A model generated the notes under the pieces. It was not told the DNA's origin, ran no database searches, and saw only the letters and a program-made list of their open reading frames with translations. Of a DNA stretch of 64,000 nt, positions 26,861 to 37,500 are shown one piece after another. This DNA is from Pedosphaera parvula Ellin514 (lineage in GTDB: Bacteria; Verrucomicrobiota; Verrucomicrobiia; Limisphaerales; Pedosphaeraceae). The stretch spans positions 1 to 64,000 of the forward strand of contig NZ_ABOX02000010.1 of assembly GCF_000172555.1 (NCBI RefSeq). The letters run 5' to 3'. The first letter of the stretch is position 1; each line of letters begins with the position of its first letter. A program made the translations under genes and the position numbers.

Positions 26861-27369
26861 ATTAATTTGTTGAATAACAGCTAGGACCTAGGACTCTTAT
26901 TGTGCTCAGCTCCTTCCATTTTGTAATTACACATTCATGTAATTAAAAATGCAACACCAATGTCTCGAGTGGAACAGAATGAGCATTCTAAACCAGTTAC
27001 AAAGCCTGAAATTCCTGGTTCTTATTTATGGATTGTTACCACCAGGCAAACGAGCCAGTTACTATAACCAGCCTTTCGCTTGCTCAGTCTGTTATCCCGC
27101 AATCAATTCCTAAACCTCGTTTGCTCCTGACTTTGAATATAGCACAATTTCTCCTCAATGAGCTCACGTTTAACTGGTGCCATTGCTCGCTAATGTCTTT
27201 CCGGACACTCCCACCCCGCCGTCAGCCAGATCCGACCGCCAGTCCGGAATCATTCTGCACTGATAGGATCCTGATCCGCTTCTTAAGTAAGATATCAAAA
27301 TTAAAAATTAAATCGTGCGTATCTTATCCGCTCGTACGTCTGTAACTCCCGGCATTTTGAAGAGTAAGA
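26861..27369. other. Intergenic region upstream of the prepilin-like gene
   Basis: About 500 bases with no supported gene. It presumably holds the promoter of the prepilin-like gene on the minus strand. The only clear structure I see is the 8-bp inverted repeat at 26924-26945. Its far edge borders the IS630 remnant. Confidence 0.6.
26924..26945. promoter_or_regulatory. Inverted repeat TAATTACA-N6-TGTAATTA (possible operator)
   Basis: A perfect 8-bp inverted repeat with a 6-base centre lies 64 bases upstream of the prepilin-like start. Its spacing and symmetry are those of a dimeric repressor site. No regulator is assigned. Confidence 0.35.
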
Positions 27370-27681
27370 TCACTTCCAGTTCGTAATTGCACTATTCTCC
27401 ATTACGACAGCGTTTACTTGTTCAAGCAGCCAGCCATGTGAAACCAGGCTCCGCACCCGTTCGGCGGTTTCATAGATGGGCCACAGTTCCTCAGCAATCG
27501 CTTCCTCCAGGGCGTCCAATGTTTCCCACAGGGTGTTGCCGATCCGGTCCTTGATCACATCGCCGATGGCTTCCACTGGGTTTAATTCCGGACTGTATGG
27601 CGGCAGCGGCACCAGATGTATGCGGTCGGGCACTTCGTGAAGTTTAAGGTCTTTAAGTTCCCGGAACAGATAAAGGGCATC
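27370..27681 (-). pseudogene. IS630-family transposase remnant (C-terminal DDE end)
   Basis: The stretch encodes VPLPPYSPELNPVEAIGDVI followed by KDRIGNTLWETLDALEEAIA, the classic C-terminal DDE_3 block of IS630/Tc1-like transposases, including the catalytic Glu in NPVE. The N-terminal helix-turn-helix and the first two Asp residues are missing. The apparent start codon lies within a terminator hairpin (27672-27701), so the 5' end is artificial. Trp, normal after NPVEAI, is replaced by Gly. This is a decayed element. Confidence 0.75.
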
Positions 27682-27701
27682 CACATTCGTGGATGCCCTT
27701 T
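27672..27701 (-). terminator. Terminator hairpin after the second prepilin-like gene
   Basis: AAAGGGCATCCAC (27672-27684) pairs perfectly with GTGGATGCCCTTT (27689-27701) around ATTC. It lies 100 bases past the stop at 27801. On the minus strand the stem ends in TTT followed by A, so the T-tract is short. The core matches the hairpins at 23647 and 28725. Confidence 0.55.
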
Positions 27702-27800
27702 ACAGGATCGTCACTTGGCTTTTGTAAGTTATTTCTAATCCTCTAAATTCAACGTGATAAAATCCTGTCCTTCGGTATTACGGATGCTATCTGGACATTC

Positions 27801-28649
27801 TTACGACGATGGACAGGCTGCATGTTGTGTTAACCATCTCCAATCAGGATTAGTGGGGCCAGTTCCTATGCTGCTCTGACGAAACGGCTTTCTGACAGGT
27901 ATTTTAATGACGGGGGTTACCCATTTATGAATTTGAGCATGGCCATCTGCAAAATTCACACCACATGAAGTAAGGTCATGATAGGAGCCTGGCACATCAG
28001 GAAAGCCTGAATTGCCGGGGTCACACCTGATCTGCAAATAACCATCCTGCATACTGCACATATTCTCCTCCAGAAAAACGAGCGTCTCTGTGGGGCCGGG
28101 ACATGAAAGAATTTCGCTTATCTTGGAATAAGCCCCATAGCCGGCATTATAGCCTTTGGTCTCCGTAGCCGTGTAAAGATTTCCCACCTGACTGCTCATT
28201 GAGTAAGAACGAATGCGGTCTCCATTATCTGAAGGAACGGTATCTCCAGGGCACTTGTATACGCCAAGCTGCTTCCCCATGTAGGGAGCCACTATTGAAG
28301 TCTGATAAGGAATGGGATTCGTATTCGCGTCATATGTACTATCCCAACCCTCTTGCTGCTTACCGCACCAGGTATTTTCACTGTTAGCAGCATCTAGGGG
28401 TGCGTTCGGCACCATGACATCGTTAAAGTCGGTCGCATACATTTGCCAACCAAGAGCCAGCTGTTTCATATTGCTGACACATTTTGTCGCAGCGGCTTTG
28501 GATTTGGCTTTTGCCAGAGCGGGTAACAACAACCCTGCCAGGATGGCAATAATGGCAATAACAACCAGCAATTCTATTAAGGTAAATCCTCGTCGAAGAA
28601 TCACTTTAGTACTTCTTTTAGGTGAAACCGGAAAATGTTGGGGATTCAT
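27801..28649 (-). CDS. Prepilin-like protein (type II secretion pseudopilin family)
   Basis: The 282-residue protein has a 20-residue basic leader and the prepilin helix [17 protein letters not shown]. The [20 protein letters not shown] and [12 protein letters not shown] blocks follow, which are typical of the DUF1559-like/pseudopilin group in this phylum. The C-terminal half has a cysteine-containing globular domain and an [11 protein letters not shown] end. It is 42% longer after the helix than a usual major pilin, so it is more likely a pseudopilin or a cargo protein. It lies between the 1269-residue secreted protein and the IS630 relic, all on the minus strand. Confidence 0.85.
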   Translation of the reverse strand: MNPQHFPVSPKRSTKVILRRGFTLIELLVVIAIIAILAGLLLPALAKAKSKAAATKCVSNMKQLALGWQMYATDFNDVMVPNAPLDAANSENTWCGKQQEGWDSTYDANTNPIPYQTSIVAPYMGKQLGVYKCPGDTVPSDNGDRIRSYSMSSQVGNLYTATETKGYNAGYGAYSKISEILSCPGPTETLVFLEENMCSMQDGYLQIRCDPGNSGFPDVPGSYHDLTSCGVNFADGHAQIHKWVTPVIKIPVRKPFRQSSIGTGPTNPDWRWLTQHAACPSS

Positions 28650-28724
28650 AATGCTAATCGTGTGATACTAAACATCAGTACTATACCACGTTTTAATGAG
28701 AGTCAATTTTTTCTGTTATTGAAG

Positions 28725-28756
28725 AAAGGCATCCGCCCCCTTGGGCGGATGCCTTT
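28725..28756 (-). terminator. Strong hairpin terminator after the 1269-aa secreted protein
   Basis: AAAGGCATCCGCCC (28725-28738) pairs with GGGCGGATGCCTTT (28743-28756), a perfect 14-bp stem with a 4-base loop, 17 bases past the stop at 28773. T-runs flank both sides, so it could work in either direction. Confidence 0.8.
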
Positions 28757-28772
28757 TTAAACTTCGCTATGC

Positions 28773-31700
28773 TTATTGCAACCGCATGCGATAAAACCGC
28801 GTCGGAGCTGCCGACAGGCTGTCAGTAACAGTCACAGGACTGGCTGTTCCGGAGTTGGTACTGATCGGTGTCCAGCTTACGTCCGTTAGATTAGTCTTAT
28901 ATTCAACAATATAGTTCGGGCCGAATTCGGTTCCAAACTGGAGACTAAACGTTGAACCACTCACTGAGTTGGTGATCGTTTGAGCAACGGCAACAGTCAG
29001 GAATGCCGGTGGTGCACTGGTGATCGACGTAGTACCGTCGCCAACGCTCACTGTATAAGGACCGCCAAAACTAATCGGCTGTACTCCGGGCAATGAGAGT
29101 GTGGCAGTCGTTTTACCGGACAGGTTCGTTCCGTAATATCTCCATTGGTAATTGGTTATACCAGAGAATGTTTGAGCAACCACGGAGAAGGAAGGCGAGC
29201 TGCCCACCACGGCAGCACGGCTTGTGGGATTGGTGATGATGATCGGAGTTGGCGGAGCAACCGTAACACTCGAGCTGGTTGTCGAGTAAGCTCCATCATT
29301 CACAATCACCGCATAAGTCGCAAAGTTGGTGGATACCAATGGCGCGAAATTCAGGGTTGAACTTGTTGCCCCGACTATGCTCGCCCCATTGAGTGTCCAT
29401 TGATAATTGATCGTACCAGTAACAGTCGAAGCCACAACGGATAAGTTCGTGGTCGTGCCAGCCGAAGCCACAATGCTGGACGGTTGAGTGATGATCGTGG
29501 GGGGCGTAATCGCGACAACCCTGACGTTGTCATAGATCACGCCAGCCTCACCAGAGCTTGCCGAACCATTTCCCAGGTCGTCCCATGGATCATTGTAACC
29601 GAGCATCACCGTTCCATTCGTGAAGGTTGAAGGAACGCCGTTGGTATTGTAGTAACTTAGAAGCACCGTATTGTTGGCTTTGAACGTGATGAGATTGCCA
29701 ATCTGGCTGACTTCCACTTCCACCCAGGTAGGCGTGCCACTCAGCACTGTATTTGCCATGCTTCCTCCCAGGGAAGTACCGGCAGTGAATGGGGGCTTCT
29801 TGAAAACCTGCCGCGTGGTACTGGCGAGGCGGTTAATCATGTTGGTAGGCCCAATAACATTGACGCCGTTCGTCCATGTCGGTCCGCTCCAGGCACCGTA
29901 ATCAGTGTTTGCACCGCCACCTCCGTTGCCATCGGCACCAACATCGAACCACAATCCATCACTCTGCCAGATTGAACCAGGAATGCTCCTGTCACTGACA
30001 GGGACGGCAACGTTGCGGAACCAGTTTGTCATGTTGCTGGAATGATCGATACCGAAGATGGCATTCTCAACCTTTGACTGCGCCGAACCAACGCTGTTTT
30101 GAACCAGGAACATGTCGAACCGCAGGGCATAATTGCTCCCAAAGGTGTGGTTCTGAAGGTACAGGTTCAGTCCCGCCGAGATGCCGGCATTCTTATTCAC
30201 CGTCATGTAGACACCCTTTGTGTCGCCATTAGTTGAATGCGGTGCAGGGGGGATGGGTGCCAGATTTCCAACTGATCCACTGGTGTAGTCGTAGCCGAAT
30301 ATCAGGTTGTAATCCGTGGAGCCGTTGGTGTAGGAAGCGAACGCTACTTTCCAGTTGCTTCCGCTCGGATCGTTCTCAAAATTGTCCGAAAAGAGAATGT
30401 TCTCGGGTGGAACAGCCTTCAGTGTCAATGTCGTGGTGGCAGTATTGTTAGTCACGGTGTAACCGGCTCCTGCAACAAGACTCAGATTGATGCTGCGGCT
30501 GCCCACGGCTGTTGTGCCATTCGGTCCAGGAGCAATGATTTGTACAGTCAGGTCAACCACACCAGCCGGAATCGTGACGGGCACGTTGGTAAGGTAATAA
30601 TCAACGTTGGATACTCCCGTGCCAGTGAAGGCAAAACTACTTGCATTCAAATTTACGTCAATATTGGTATTACCAAGGCGGCGAATAGCCAGGGCTGCGT
30701 AATCGTTAAGATTCCCTTGGTAAAGGTTGGTAGAGAGCGAGAGAACCTGGAGTTGTGGCATTTCATTATCCACGATGGCCACCTGGGCGAAACTGGGGAA
30801 GCCAAGCGAGTAACCTCCGCTGCCCTTGATGGTTAAAAGAACAGTTTCAGTCAACTCAGGAATCGAATCATCCACTGGAGTAATGGTTATGTTCGTGCTC
30901 GTCTGACCCGCCGCGATAACGCAGTTTGTCGTGGTAATCAACGATCCACCACCGACTGTATAATCGTTGGTAAGCGTGGCAGTACCCGTGATGGTGTAAA
31001 ACACAGTCAGCGGATTGCCAATGTCATCGGGCGTACGGGTGATGGTAAACATTCCCGGAACCGATCCTTGCTCATAAGCCAAAGGTGTTGTGGCAACTAC
31101 AGACGTTTGCGTTGGTGGTGTGGCAACGCTAAAGGTGCCATCCGAGCCGGTCGTTGCATCGGTGGTTTCACCAATGTCCAAAGACTGAATATACCCAAGG
31201 CCGCTGCTCGCACAGATCAGATTGTCGGCGGCGTCAAAGGCAATATCACGACCACTGCCAGCTCCACCAAAGTTGAATATCTGCCGTGCAGGAATGTTGG
31301 GAATGCCGTTTGTAAGTGGAATCAGAATAATTTCATTGGCCACAGTCGTTGCGGAACTACCATCTAGAGCAGTAATCGGGTTACTGCCGCCAGCAATAAT
31401 TCCCGCCAGGTACCGCCCATCCTTGCTCACGGAAAACCTCATCATATCCCGCAACACGTCATCACTATACCCTTCGGCGAGACTTTCGGTTTGGGAATCC
31501 CAGAAGAAACCTCCAATACCGGGGTAGGAATTAGGATCGACGGGGTGTGCAGGATCAACAATGAATAAATCATACTGACCGGCATTAGACCGGCGCTGGT
31601 TGACATAGACATACCCGTTTGGCCCGACTTCAACTTTCATATTCTGACCGGAAAAATTATTAATGTAAGGGGTCATTAATTTGGCATCAGGAGCGCTGGA

Positions 31701-32582
31701 CCACTCCGGCGAGCCAACACCGGCGTAACTGGCGCCAATGTTATACTGCCAAAGACTGTTCCACTCCGTGGCTGCCCCCGTAGCAGGGTCTCTTTGATAA
31801 TCTTCATCCAGCGTATACAGCTTGGTGTTAGCACCCGTGCCAACCATGAAGGCACTGACAACGCTGCCGTGATTATTATTGCTACCCACTGGCGCTGCTG
31901 CAACACCAGTAAGCTGCTTGAGCGTGTAACTGAAAGAACTAAGCAGCGGCGGCATCGTAATTAAATTTCCCGATGCATCCGTCCAGTCGCAGACCAGAAC
32001 CGAGTCATCAGGAGCGATCGAGAGAGTGAAAGGAGAGGACCCGGCGTTTGCTGGTGTAAAGTTTGGATAACCACCAGTTTTTGGAACGTTCCCCTGCCCG
32101 GTTATATCGGCAAGTTCTGAAGAAAGTGCAAAGATACCCTGCCCGTGTGCTGCGTTTGTCCCTGAGTTTGAAACATACACCCAACCGAAATAAGGACTGG
32201 CCGGATTTCGATTTGCGGCCACGCCGCGCGGAGCGCCAAACGGCACCGTCGGGCTGTTCGGCGAGATCACACCACTACCGAGGTGCTTGATTCGAACCTT
32301 AAAAGTACCCGGGGCAATCGCCAGGTTGGTTACCACCAAGCCACGAGTGATGATGTTATTTCCGGGCGCTTGCAAAATGTTAGTGACCGACCCACCGCTG
32401 GAAATGACCATCACTGTATCGTTGGTCGTTGTAGTCTGGTTAAGCCGGAAGGAAACAGTACCAGCATTATTGGTCAAACTTGTCGCATACGGCGTGGCCT
32501 CGACCATCGTCGTAAATGACATGATTGCCGCACCCACAGCAACGCCGCGGGCAAGTAATCCGTCTAATTTGAGTTTTTTCAT
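28773..32582 (-). CDS. Large secreted protein: beta-propeller, Calx-beta, LamG-like, Ig-like and FYR-type domains
   Basis: The 1269-residue protein starts with a signal peptide (about 1-29, AVGAAIMSFTTMVEA). A propeller-like region follows (about 100-475: NPASPYFGWVYVSNSG, ISKD/SVSKDGRYLAG, DAADNLICASS). Next are Calx-beta repeats (about 505-715, with VAIVDNE and TITPVDDSIPELTETV) and a jelly-roll or LamG-like segment (about 725-960, FSDNFENDPSGSNW). Ig-like repeats (about 970-1180) begin PPTIITQPSSIVASAGTT. The C-terminal domain ends TRFYRMRLQ. It is extracellular, possibly an adhesin or polymer-binding protein. The N-terminal arrangement parallels the 566-residue protein. A 6-bp hairpin (32597-32613) lies just upstream of the start. 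Confidence 0.82.
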   Translation of the reverse strand: MKKLKLDGLLARGVAVGAAIMSFTTMVEATPYATSLTNNAGTVSFRLNQTTTTNDTVMVISSGGSVTNILQAPGNNIITRGLVVTNLAIAPGTFKVRIKHLGSGVISPNSPTVPFGAPRGVAANRNPASPYFGWVYVSNSGTNAAHGQGIFALSSELADITGQGNVPKTGGYPNFTPANAGSSPFTLSIAPDDSVLVCDWTDASGNLITMPPLLSSFSYTLKQLTGVAAAPVGSNNNHGSVVSAFMVGTGANTKLYTLDEDYQRDPATGAATEWNSLWQYNIGASYAGVGSPEWSSAPDAKLMTPYINNFSGQNMKVEVGPNGYVYVNQRRSNAGQYDLFIVDPAHPVDPNSYPGIGGFFWDSQTESLAEGYSDDVLRDMMRFSVSKDGRYLAGIIAGGSNPITALDGSSATTVANEIILIPLTNGIPNIPARQIFNFGGAGSGRDIAFDAADNLICASSGLGYIQSLDIGETTDATTGSDGTFSVATPPTQTSVVATTPLAYEQGSVPGMFTITRTPDDIGNPLTVFYTITGTATLTNDYTVGGGSLITTTNCVIAAGQTSTNITITPVDDSIPELTETVLLTIKGSGGYSLGFPSFAQVAIVDNEMPQLQVLSLSTNLYQGNLNDYAALAIRRLGNTNIDVNLNASSFAFTGTGVSNVDYYLTNVPVTIPAGVVDLTVQIIAPGPNGTTAVGSRSINLSLVAGAGYTVTNNTATTTLTLKAVPPENILFSDNFENDPSGSNWKVAFASYTNGSTDYNLIFGYDYTSGSVGNLAPIPPAPHSTNGDTKGVYMTVNKNAGISAGLNLYLQNHTFGSNYALRFDMFLVQNSVGSAQSKVENAIFGIDHSSNMTNWFRNVAVPVSDRSIPGSIWQSDGLWFDVGADGNGGGGANTDYGAWSGPTWTNGVNVIGPTNMINRLASTTRQVFKKPPFTAGTSLGGSMANTVLSGTPTWVEVEVSQIGNLITFKANNTVLLSYYNTNGVPSTFTNGTVMLGYNDPWDDLGNGSASSGEAGVIYDNVRVVAITPPTIITQPSSIVASAGTTTNLSVVASTVTGTINYQWTLNGASIVGATSSTLNFAPLVSTNFATYAVIVNDGAYSTTSSSVTVAPPTPIIITNPTSRAAVVGSSPSFSVVAQTFSGITNYQWRYYGTNLSGKTTATLSLPGVQPISFGGPYTVSVGDGTTSITSAPPAFLTVAVAQTITNSVSGSTFSLQFGTEFGPNYIVEYKTNLTDVSWTPISTNSGTASPVTVTDSLSAAPTRFYRMRLQ

Positions 32583-32966
32583 AGGTATTTTTAGCAGGTC
32601 CAGTCATTGGACCAATTGCAGCTGCACAGAACAAAGGCCCAATTCTTAAAACATAAGGCATGTGAAATGGAACTTTTTAGGTATAACAATGATTAGGAAT
32701 TATCGTTAAAAACGCAATCAAAAAAATGGCTGATTTTATGAATTTTGCTGTGGCATTTTGGATTTTAAGAATCGATGACAAGAATTCGCCAACAGCCATG
32801 AAAACCATAAAAAAAAGCCCGTAAAAACAATGTTTTTACGAGCTGCAAAATATCGCTCAGGCAAGCCAAAATACGACAGCTTTTTAGCCTGCCTTCGAAT
32901 CCTATAAGCCCTGCTAATGCTAGTGACTGACAAATGAAGACATGCTAACTCTGAACGGGCAAAAAT
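32583..32966. other. Intergenic region between gltD and the 1269-aa gene
   Basis: No gene is supported. It contains the leader of the 1269-residue gene, with GGTCCA (32597-32602) facing TGGACC (32608-32613) about 15 bases from the ATG, and the gltBD terminator at 32820-32840. Confidence 0.6.
32820..32840 (-). terminator. Terminator of the gltBD operon
   Basis: CGTAAAAAC (32820-32828) pairs with GTTTTTACG (32832-32840), loop AAT. On the minus strand it is followed by GGGC and a run of eight T. It lies about 126 bases past the gltD stop. Confidence 0.75.
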
Positions 32967-34448
32967 CTACGGTAGATTGGTCCGCCCCATGAGAAAACGA
33001 TCGCATTCGCGCGCCGCGCCCCTGCCCTCGTTGAAGGCCCAAACCACCAAGCTTTGACCACGACGGGCATCTCCAGCGGCAAAGACGCCTTTAACATTGG
33101 TCGAGTACCTGCCGTAATCGGCCTTGGCATTGCTGCGACCATCGCGCTCGACACCAAGTTGCTCCAGCAATGGCTGTTCTGGCCCAAGGAAACCCATGGC
33201 TAGAAGAACCACCTGCGCCGGGCGAACTTTTTCCGTGCCGGCTACCGGCTGAGGCACAAACTGCCCCTTCTCGTTCTTATCCCACCGGATCTCGATGGTA
33301 TGCACTTCCTTCACGTGCCCCTGCTCGTCTCCCACAAATTTAGTCGAAGTGGTCAGATACGTGCGTGGATCTGCACCAAACTTCGCAGCCGCTTCCTCTT
33401 GCCCGTAGTCCAGACGATATACCTTCGGCCATTCCGGCCAGGGATTATCCTTCGCCCGCTCCACAGGCGGTTGAGGAAGAATTTCCAACTGCACCAAACT
33501 CTTGCAGCCATGACGCAAGGAAGTTCCCACACAATCAGTGCCGGTGTCCCCGCCACCAATCACCACCACATCCTTGCCTTCTGCCGAAATGAAGCTGCCA
33601 TTGCGATGCTTATCCAGCAGACTTTTGGTGTTGTTGTGCAGGAATTCCATGGCAAAATGAATCCCCTTTAACTGCCGGCCTTCGATTGGTAAATCACGCG
33701 GCTTGGTCGCTCCAGTGCAAATCACGACCGCATCAAATTCCTGCATCAACTTCTCTGTCGGGTAATTTTTCCCCACTTCTGTGCCGGTCGTAAATGTGAT
33801 CCCTTCCTTGGCCATCAAATCGACCCGGCGCTGCACCACGTCCTTGTCGAGCTTCATGTTGGGAATGCCATACATCAGCAAGCCACCTACGCGATCAGCA
33901 CGTTCGAAAACCGTTACCCAATGCCCCGCCCTGTTGAGCTGCGCCGCCGCGCAAAGTCCGGCTGGACCTGAACCGATAACTGCAACCTTTTTGCCAGTTC
34001 GCATCGCCGGCGGCTCGGCCGTGACCCAGCCTTCTTCCCAACCTTTGTCGATGATCGAACACTCAATATTCTTGATCGTCACAGGTGGGGAATGAATTCC
34101 CAGCACGCAGGAACCTTCACACGGCGCGGGACAAACACGCCCCGTAAACTCAGGGAAATTATTGGTCTTGTGCAACCGGTCCAAAGCTTCCTTCCACAAG
34201 CCGCGATAAACCAAATCGTTCCATTCCGGAATCAGATTGTTAATCGGACAACCGGATGCCATGCCGCTGATCAAGGTGCCAGTATGGCAGAAAGGTATGC
34301 CACAATCCATGCAACGAGCGCCCTGATCCTGGAGTTTTTTGCCATCCATGTGCAGGTGGAACTCGTTCCAATCGCGAATACGTTCCAACGCCGGACGATC
34401 CAGCGGTATCTCGCGCAAATATTCAATGAAGCCTGTCGGTTTTCCCAT
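32967..34448 (-). CDS. gltD: Glutamate synthase small (beta) subunit
   Basis: GltD supplies electrons from NADPH to the large subunit for reductive transfer of the glutamine amide to 2-oxoglutarate. The 493-residue protein has the N-terminal iron-sulfur cysteines ([28 protein letters not shown] and [12 protein letters not shown]). The FAD motif is [17 protein letters not shown] near residue 157, and the NADPH motif [11 protein letters not shown] near residue 297. The C-terminal [13 protein letters not shown] motif is also present. It lies 57 bases after the first gltB on the minus strand, the standard gltBD operon. Confidence 0.96.
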   Translation of the reverse strand: MGKPTGFIEYLREIPLDRPALERIRDWNEFHLHMDGKKLQDQGARCMDCGIPFCHTGTLISGMASGCPINNLIPEWNDLVYRGLWKEALDRLHKTNNFPEFTGRVCPAPCEGSCVLGIHSPPVTIKNIECSIIDKGWEEGWVTAEPPAMRTGKKVAVIGSGPAGLCAAAQLNRAGHWVTVFERADRVGGLLMYGIPNMKLDKDVVQRRVDLMAKEGITFTTGTEVGKNYPTEKLMQEFDAVVICTGATKPRDLPIEGRQLKGIHFAMEFLHNNTKSLLDKHRNGSFISAEGKDVVVIGGGDTGTDCVGTSLRHGCKSLVQLEILPQPPVERAKDNPWPEWPKVYRLDYGQEEAAAKFGADPRTYLTTSTKFVGDEQGHVKEVHTIEIRWDKNEKGQFVPQPVAGTEKVRPAQVVLLAMGFLGPEQPLLEQLGVERDGRSNAKADYGRYSTNVKGVFAAGDARRGQSLVVWAFNEGRGAARECDRFLMGRTNLP

Positions 34449-34505
34449 GTCTCAATTCAGTAAAGTTTCAGTAGGTTCGTTGGTGCTGATCAATCACACA
34501 TTGCC

Positions 34506-37500
34506 TTAGCCGCCCCCGACGCGTGAAGCGTCCTTGGCATTGTCATTAAAGGCCGCCATCAATGCCTCCTCACCGCTCAGACCGGCTTCGGTCACACGCT
34601 TGATGGATTGCAACATACGTTTGTAATCCTTGGGCATCACTTTGACGAACTTCGGCACCGTTTCATCCCAGAGCGCCAGTATTTTGAAGGCATGCTGGCT
34701 GCGGGTGTAATCAGCATGACGCTTGATCATTTGCTGCAGTTCTTCGATCTCTGTCGCATCTTCCAGCTTTTCCAAGCCAACCATCTGCTGGTTGCAGCGA
34801 CTCTTGAAATCACCTGTTTCATCCAGCACGTAGGCAACACCACCAGACATGCCAGCAGCAAAGTTACGGCCTGTGGGTCCGAGCACCACGACCCGGCCAC
34901 CAGTCATGTATTCACAACCATGGTCGCCCACAGCCTCAACGACTGCGTTGACACCGCTGTTACGAACACAAAAACGCTCGCCAGCCATACCGCCGATGTA
35001 AACCTCACCGCTGGTCGCTCCGTAGAGCGCCACGTTACCGATGATAATATTCTCCGCCGGGTTGAACGTGGAACCCTTTGGCGGATAAACGATGATCTTG
35101 CCGCCGGACAAACCTTTTCCGACGTAATCATTGGCATCGCCTTCCAACCTCAAGGTGACTCCCTTGGGCACGAAAGCTCCCAGGCTCTGACCAGCCGAAC
35201 CTTTGAAATTCAACTGAATCGTATCTTCCGGCAACGCTTCAACACCGTAGCGACGAGTCACTTCGCTGCCGAGAATCGTTCCCACCACCCGGTTTACGTT
35301 GCGTATCGGCAAGTCAGCGACGACTTTTTCCTTCCGCTCCAGAGCGGGTGCGCAAAGTTTGAGCAAAGTGGTATTGTCGAGTGCCTTGTCCAAGCCATGG
35401 TCCTGCACCATTTGCGCATAACGCCCCACATCACTTCCCACCTTGGGCTGGTAAAGCATGTTGGACAAATCCAGTCCCTTGGCCTTCCAATGCTCGATCG
35501 CCTTCTTCGGCTCGAGCAAGTCAGTGCGCCCCACCATTTCATTTACAGTGCGGAATCCAAGTTGTGCCATCAACTCGCGCACTTCCTGGGCAATGAACCG
35601 CATGAAATTCACCGCATGAGCCGGATCGCCGGTAAAGTTTTTTCGCAACTCAGGGTCCTGTGTCGCCACCCCAACCGGACAGGTGTTCAGATGGCACACG
35701 CGCATCATGATACAACCCAACGCCACGAGCGGAGCGGTGGCAAAGCCGAACTCTTCAGCTCCCAACAAAGCAGCCACAATAACATCGCGGCCAGTCTTTA
35801 ACTGACCATCCGTTTCCACCACGATTCGGCTGCGCAAATTATTCAACAATAGTGTCTGATGAGTTTCAGCCAGGCCGAGTTCCCATGGGATACCCGCATG
35901 TTTGATGCTGGTCTGTGGCGAGGCGCCTGTGCCTCCATCAAAACCACTGATCAACACCACATCGGCATGAGCCTTGGCCACGCCGGCAGCAACCGTGCCC
36001 ACACCCACCTCAGAAACCAGTTTCACACTGACTCGTGCGCGTGTGTTGGAATTCTTCAGGTCGTGAATCAATTCCGCCAAATCTTCGATGGAATAAATAT
36101 CATGATGTGGCGGCGGCGAAATGAGTCCCACACCCGGCGTGGCATGGCGCACCTTGGCAACCCACGGATAAACCTTCCCACCCGGCAACTGACCGCCCTC
36201 GCCAGGCTTTGCTCCCTGCGCCATCTTGATCTGAATTTCCTTGGCATTGACGAGATACAAACTCGTGACGCCAAATCGTCCGGAAGCCACCTGCTTGATG
36301 GCGCTATTACGCGAGTCGCCATTCGCATCGGGAATATACCGGGCAGAATCTTCCCCGCCTTCACCGGTGTTGCTCTTGCCACCAATGCGGTTCATCGCAA
36401 TTGCCAGACTCTCATGCGCTTCCTTGCTGATGGAACCGTACGACATCGCACCCGTTTTGAAACGCTTCAAAATGGATTCCACCGATTCCACTTCTTCAAT
36501 GGAAATCGGATTGGCCGCCAGCTTTAAATCGAGCAATCCACGCAGAGTGCAATGTTTGCGCGTCTGGTCATTGACCAAAGCCGAGTATTCCTTAAAGGCA
36601 TTATAACTATTCGCCCGAACCGCCTGCTGCAGCTTGTGCACGGTCTGCGGACTGAACAAATGCACTTCCCCTTCCGCGCGCCATTGGTAATTACCTCCCA
36701 CTTCGAGTGTGTGGCCGTTCGTCTGACGCTCAGGGAACGCATGCTGATGGCGCATCTGCACTTCCGTGGCAATGACGTCCATACCCACACCTTCGATACG
36801 TGTCGGTGTCCAGGTGAAATATTTATCAACGACCGACTTCTTGAGACCAACCGCTTCGAATATTTGTGCACCACGGTAGCTCTGAATCGTGGAGATACCC
36901 ATCTTGGAGATGACCTTCACCACACCCTTCACCGCCGCTTTCGCAAAATTCTTGCATGCATCCTTGTGCGTGATGTTCTTAAGCAACCCTTGCCGGATCA
37001 TGTCATCCAAGGTCTCAAACGCCAGATAAGGATTGATGGCTCCCGCGCCATAACCAATCAGGAGCGAGAAATGATGCACTTCACGAGGCTCGCCGCTTTC
37101 CAATACCAGCCCGACACGGGTGCGTGTCCCTTGGCGAATCAAGTGATGATGTAAACCGGAAACGGCCAGTAAAGCAGGAACTGCGGCGTTCTCACGATCA
37201 ATTCCGCGATCGGAAAGAATCAGAATGTTGACACCGTCATTAATGGCACGATCCGCCTTGGCGTATAAATCACCCATGGCTCGTTCCAAACCTTTTTCAC
37301 CTTCATTTATCCTGTAGAGGATTGGTATGGTAACCGACTTGAAGCCTTCATGATCGACGTGCTTCAACTTGGCAAATTCTTCATTCGTCAAAATAGGCGA
37401 TTTCAGCTCAATCAGATGGCAACTCTCCGGAATGGGCTTGAGTAAATTGCGCTCGGAACCAATGGTCGTTTCCGCGGAGGTAACAATTTCTTCGCGAATG

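Noticed and set aside
34608-35801. 397-codon plus-strand frame opposite gltB
   Set aside because: It is rich in His, Arg, Ser and Thr, typical of antisense reading through a strongly coding gene. No family or signal is present. Other long antisense frames over both gltB genes are rejected for the same reason.
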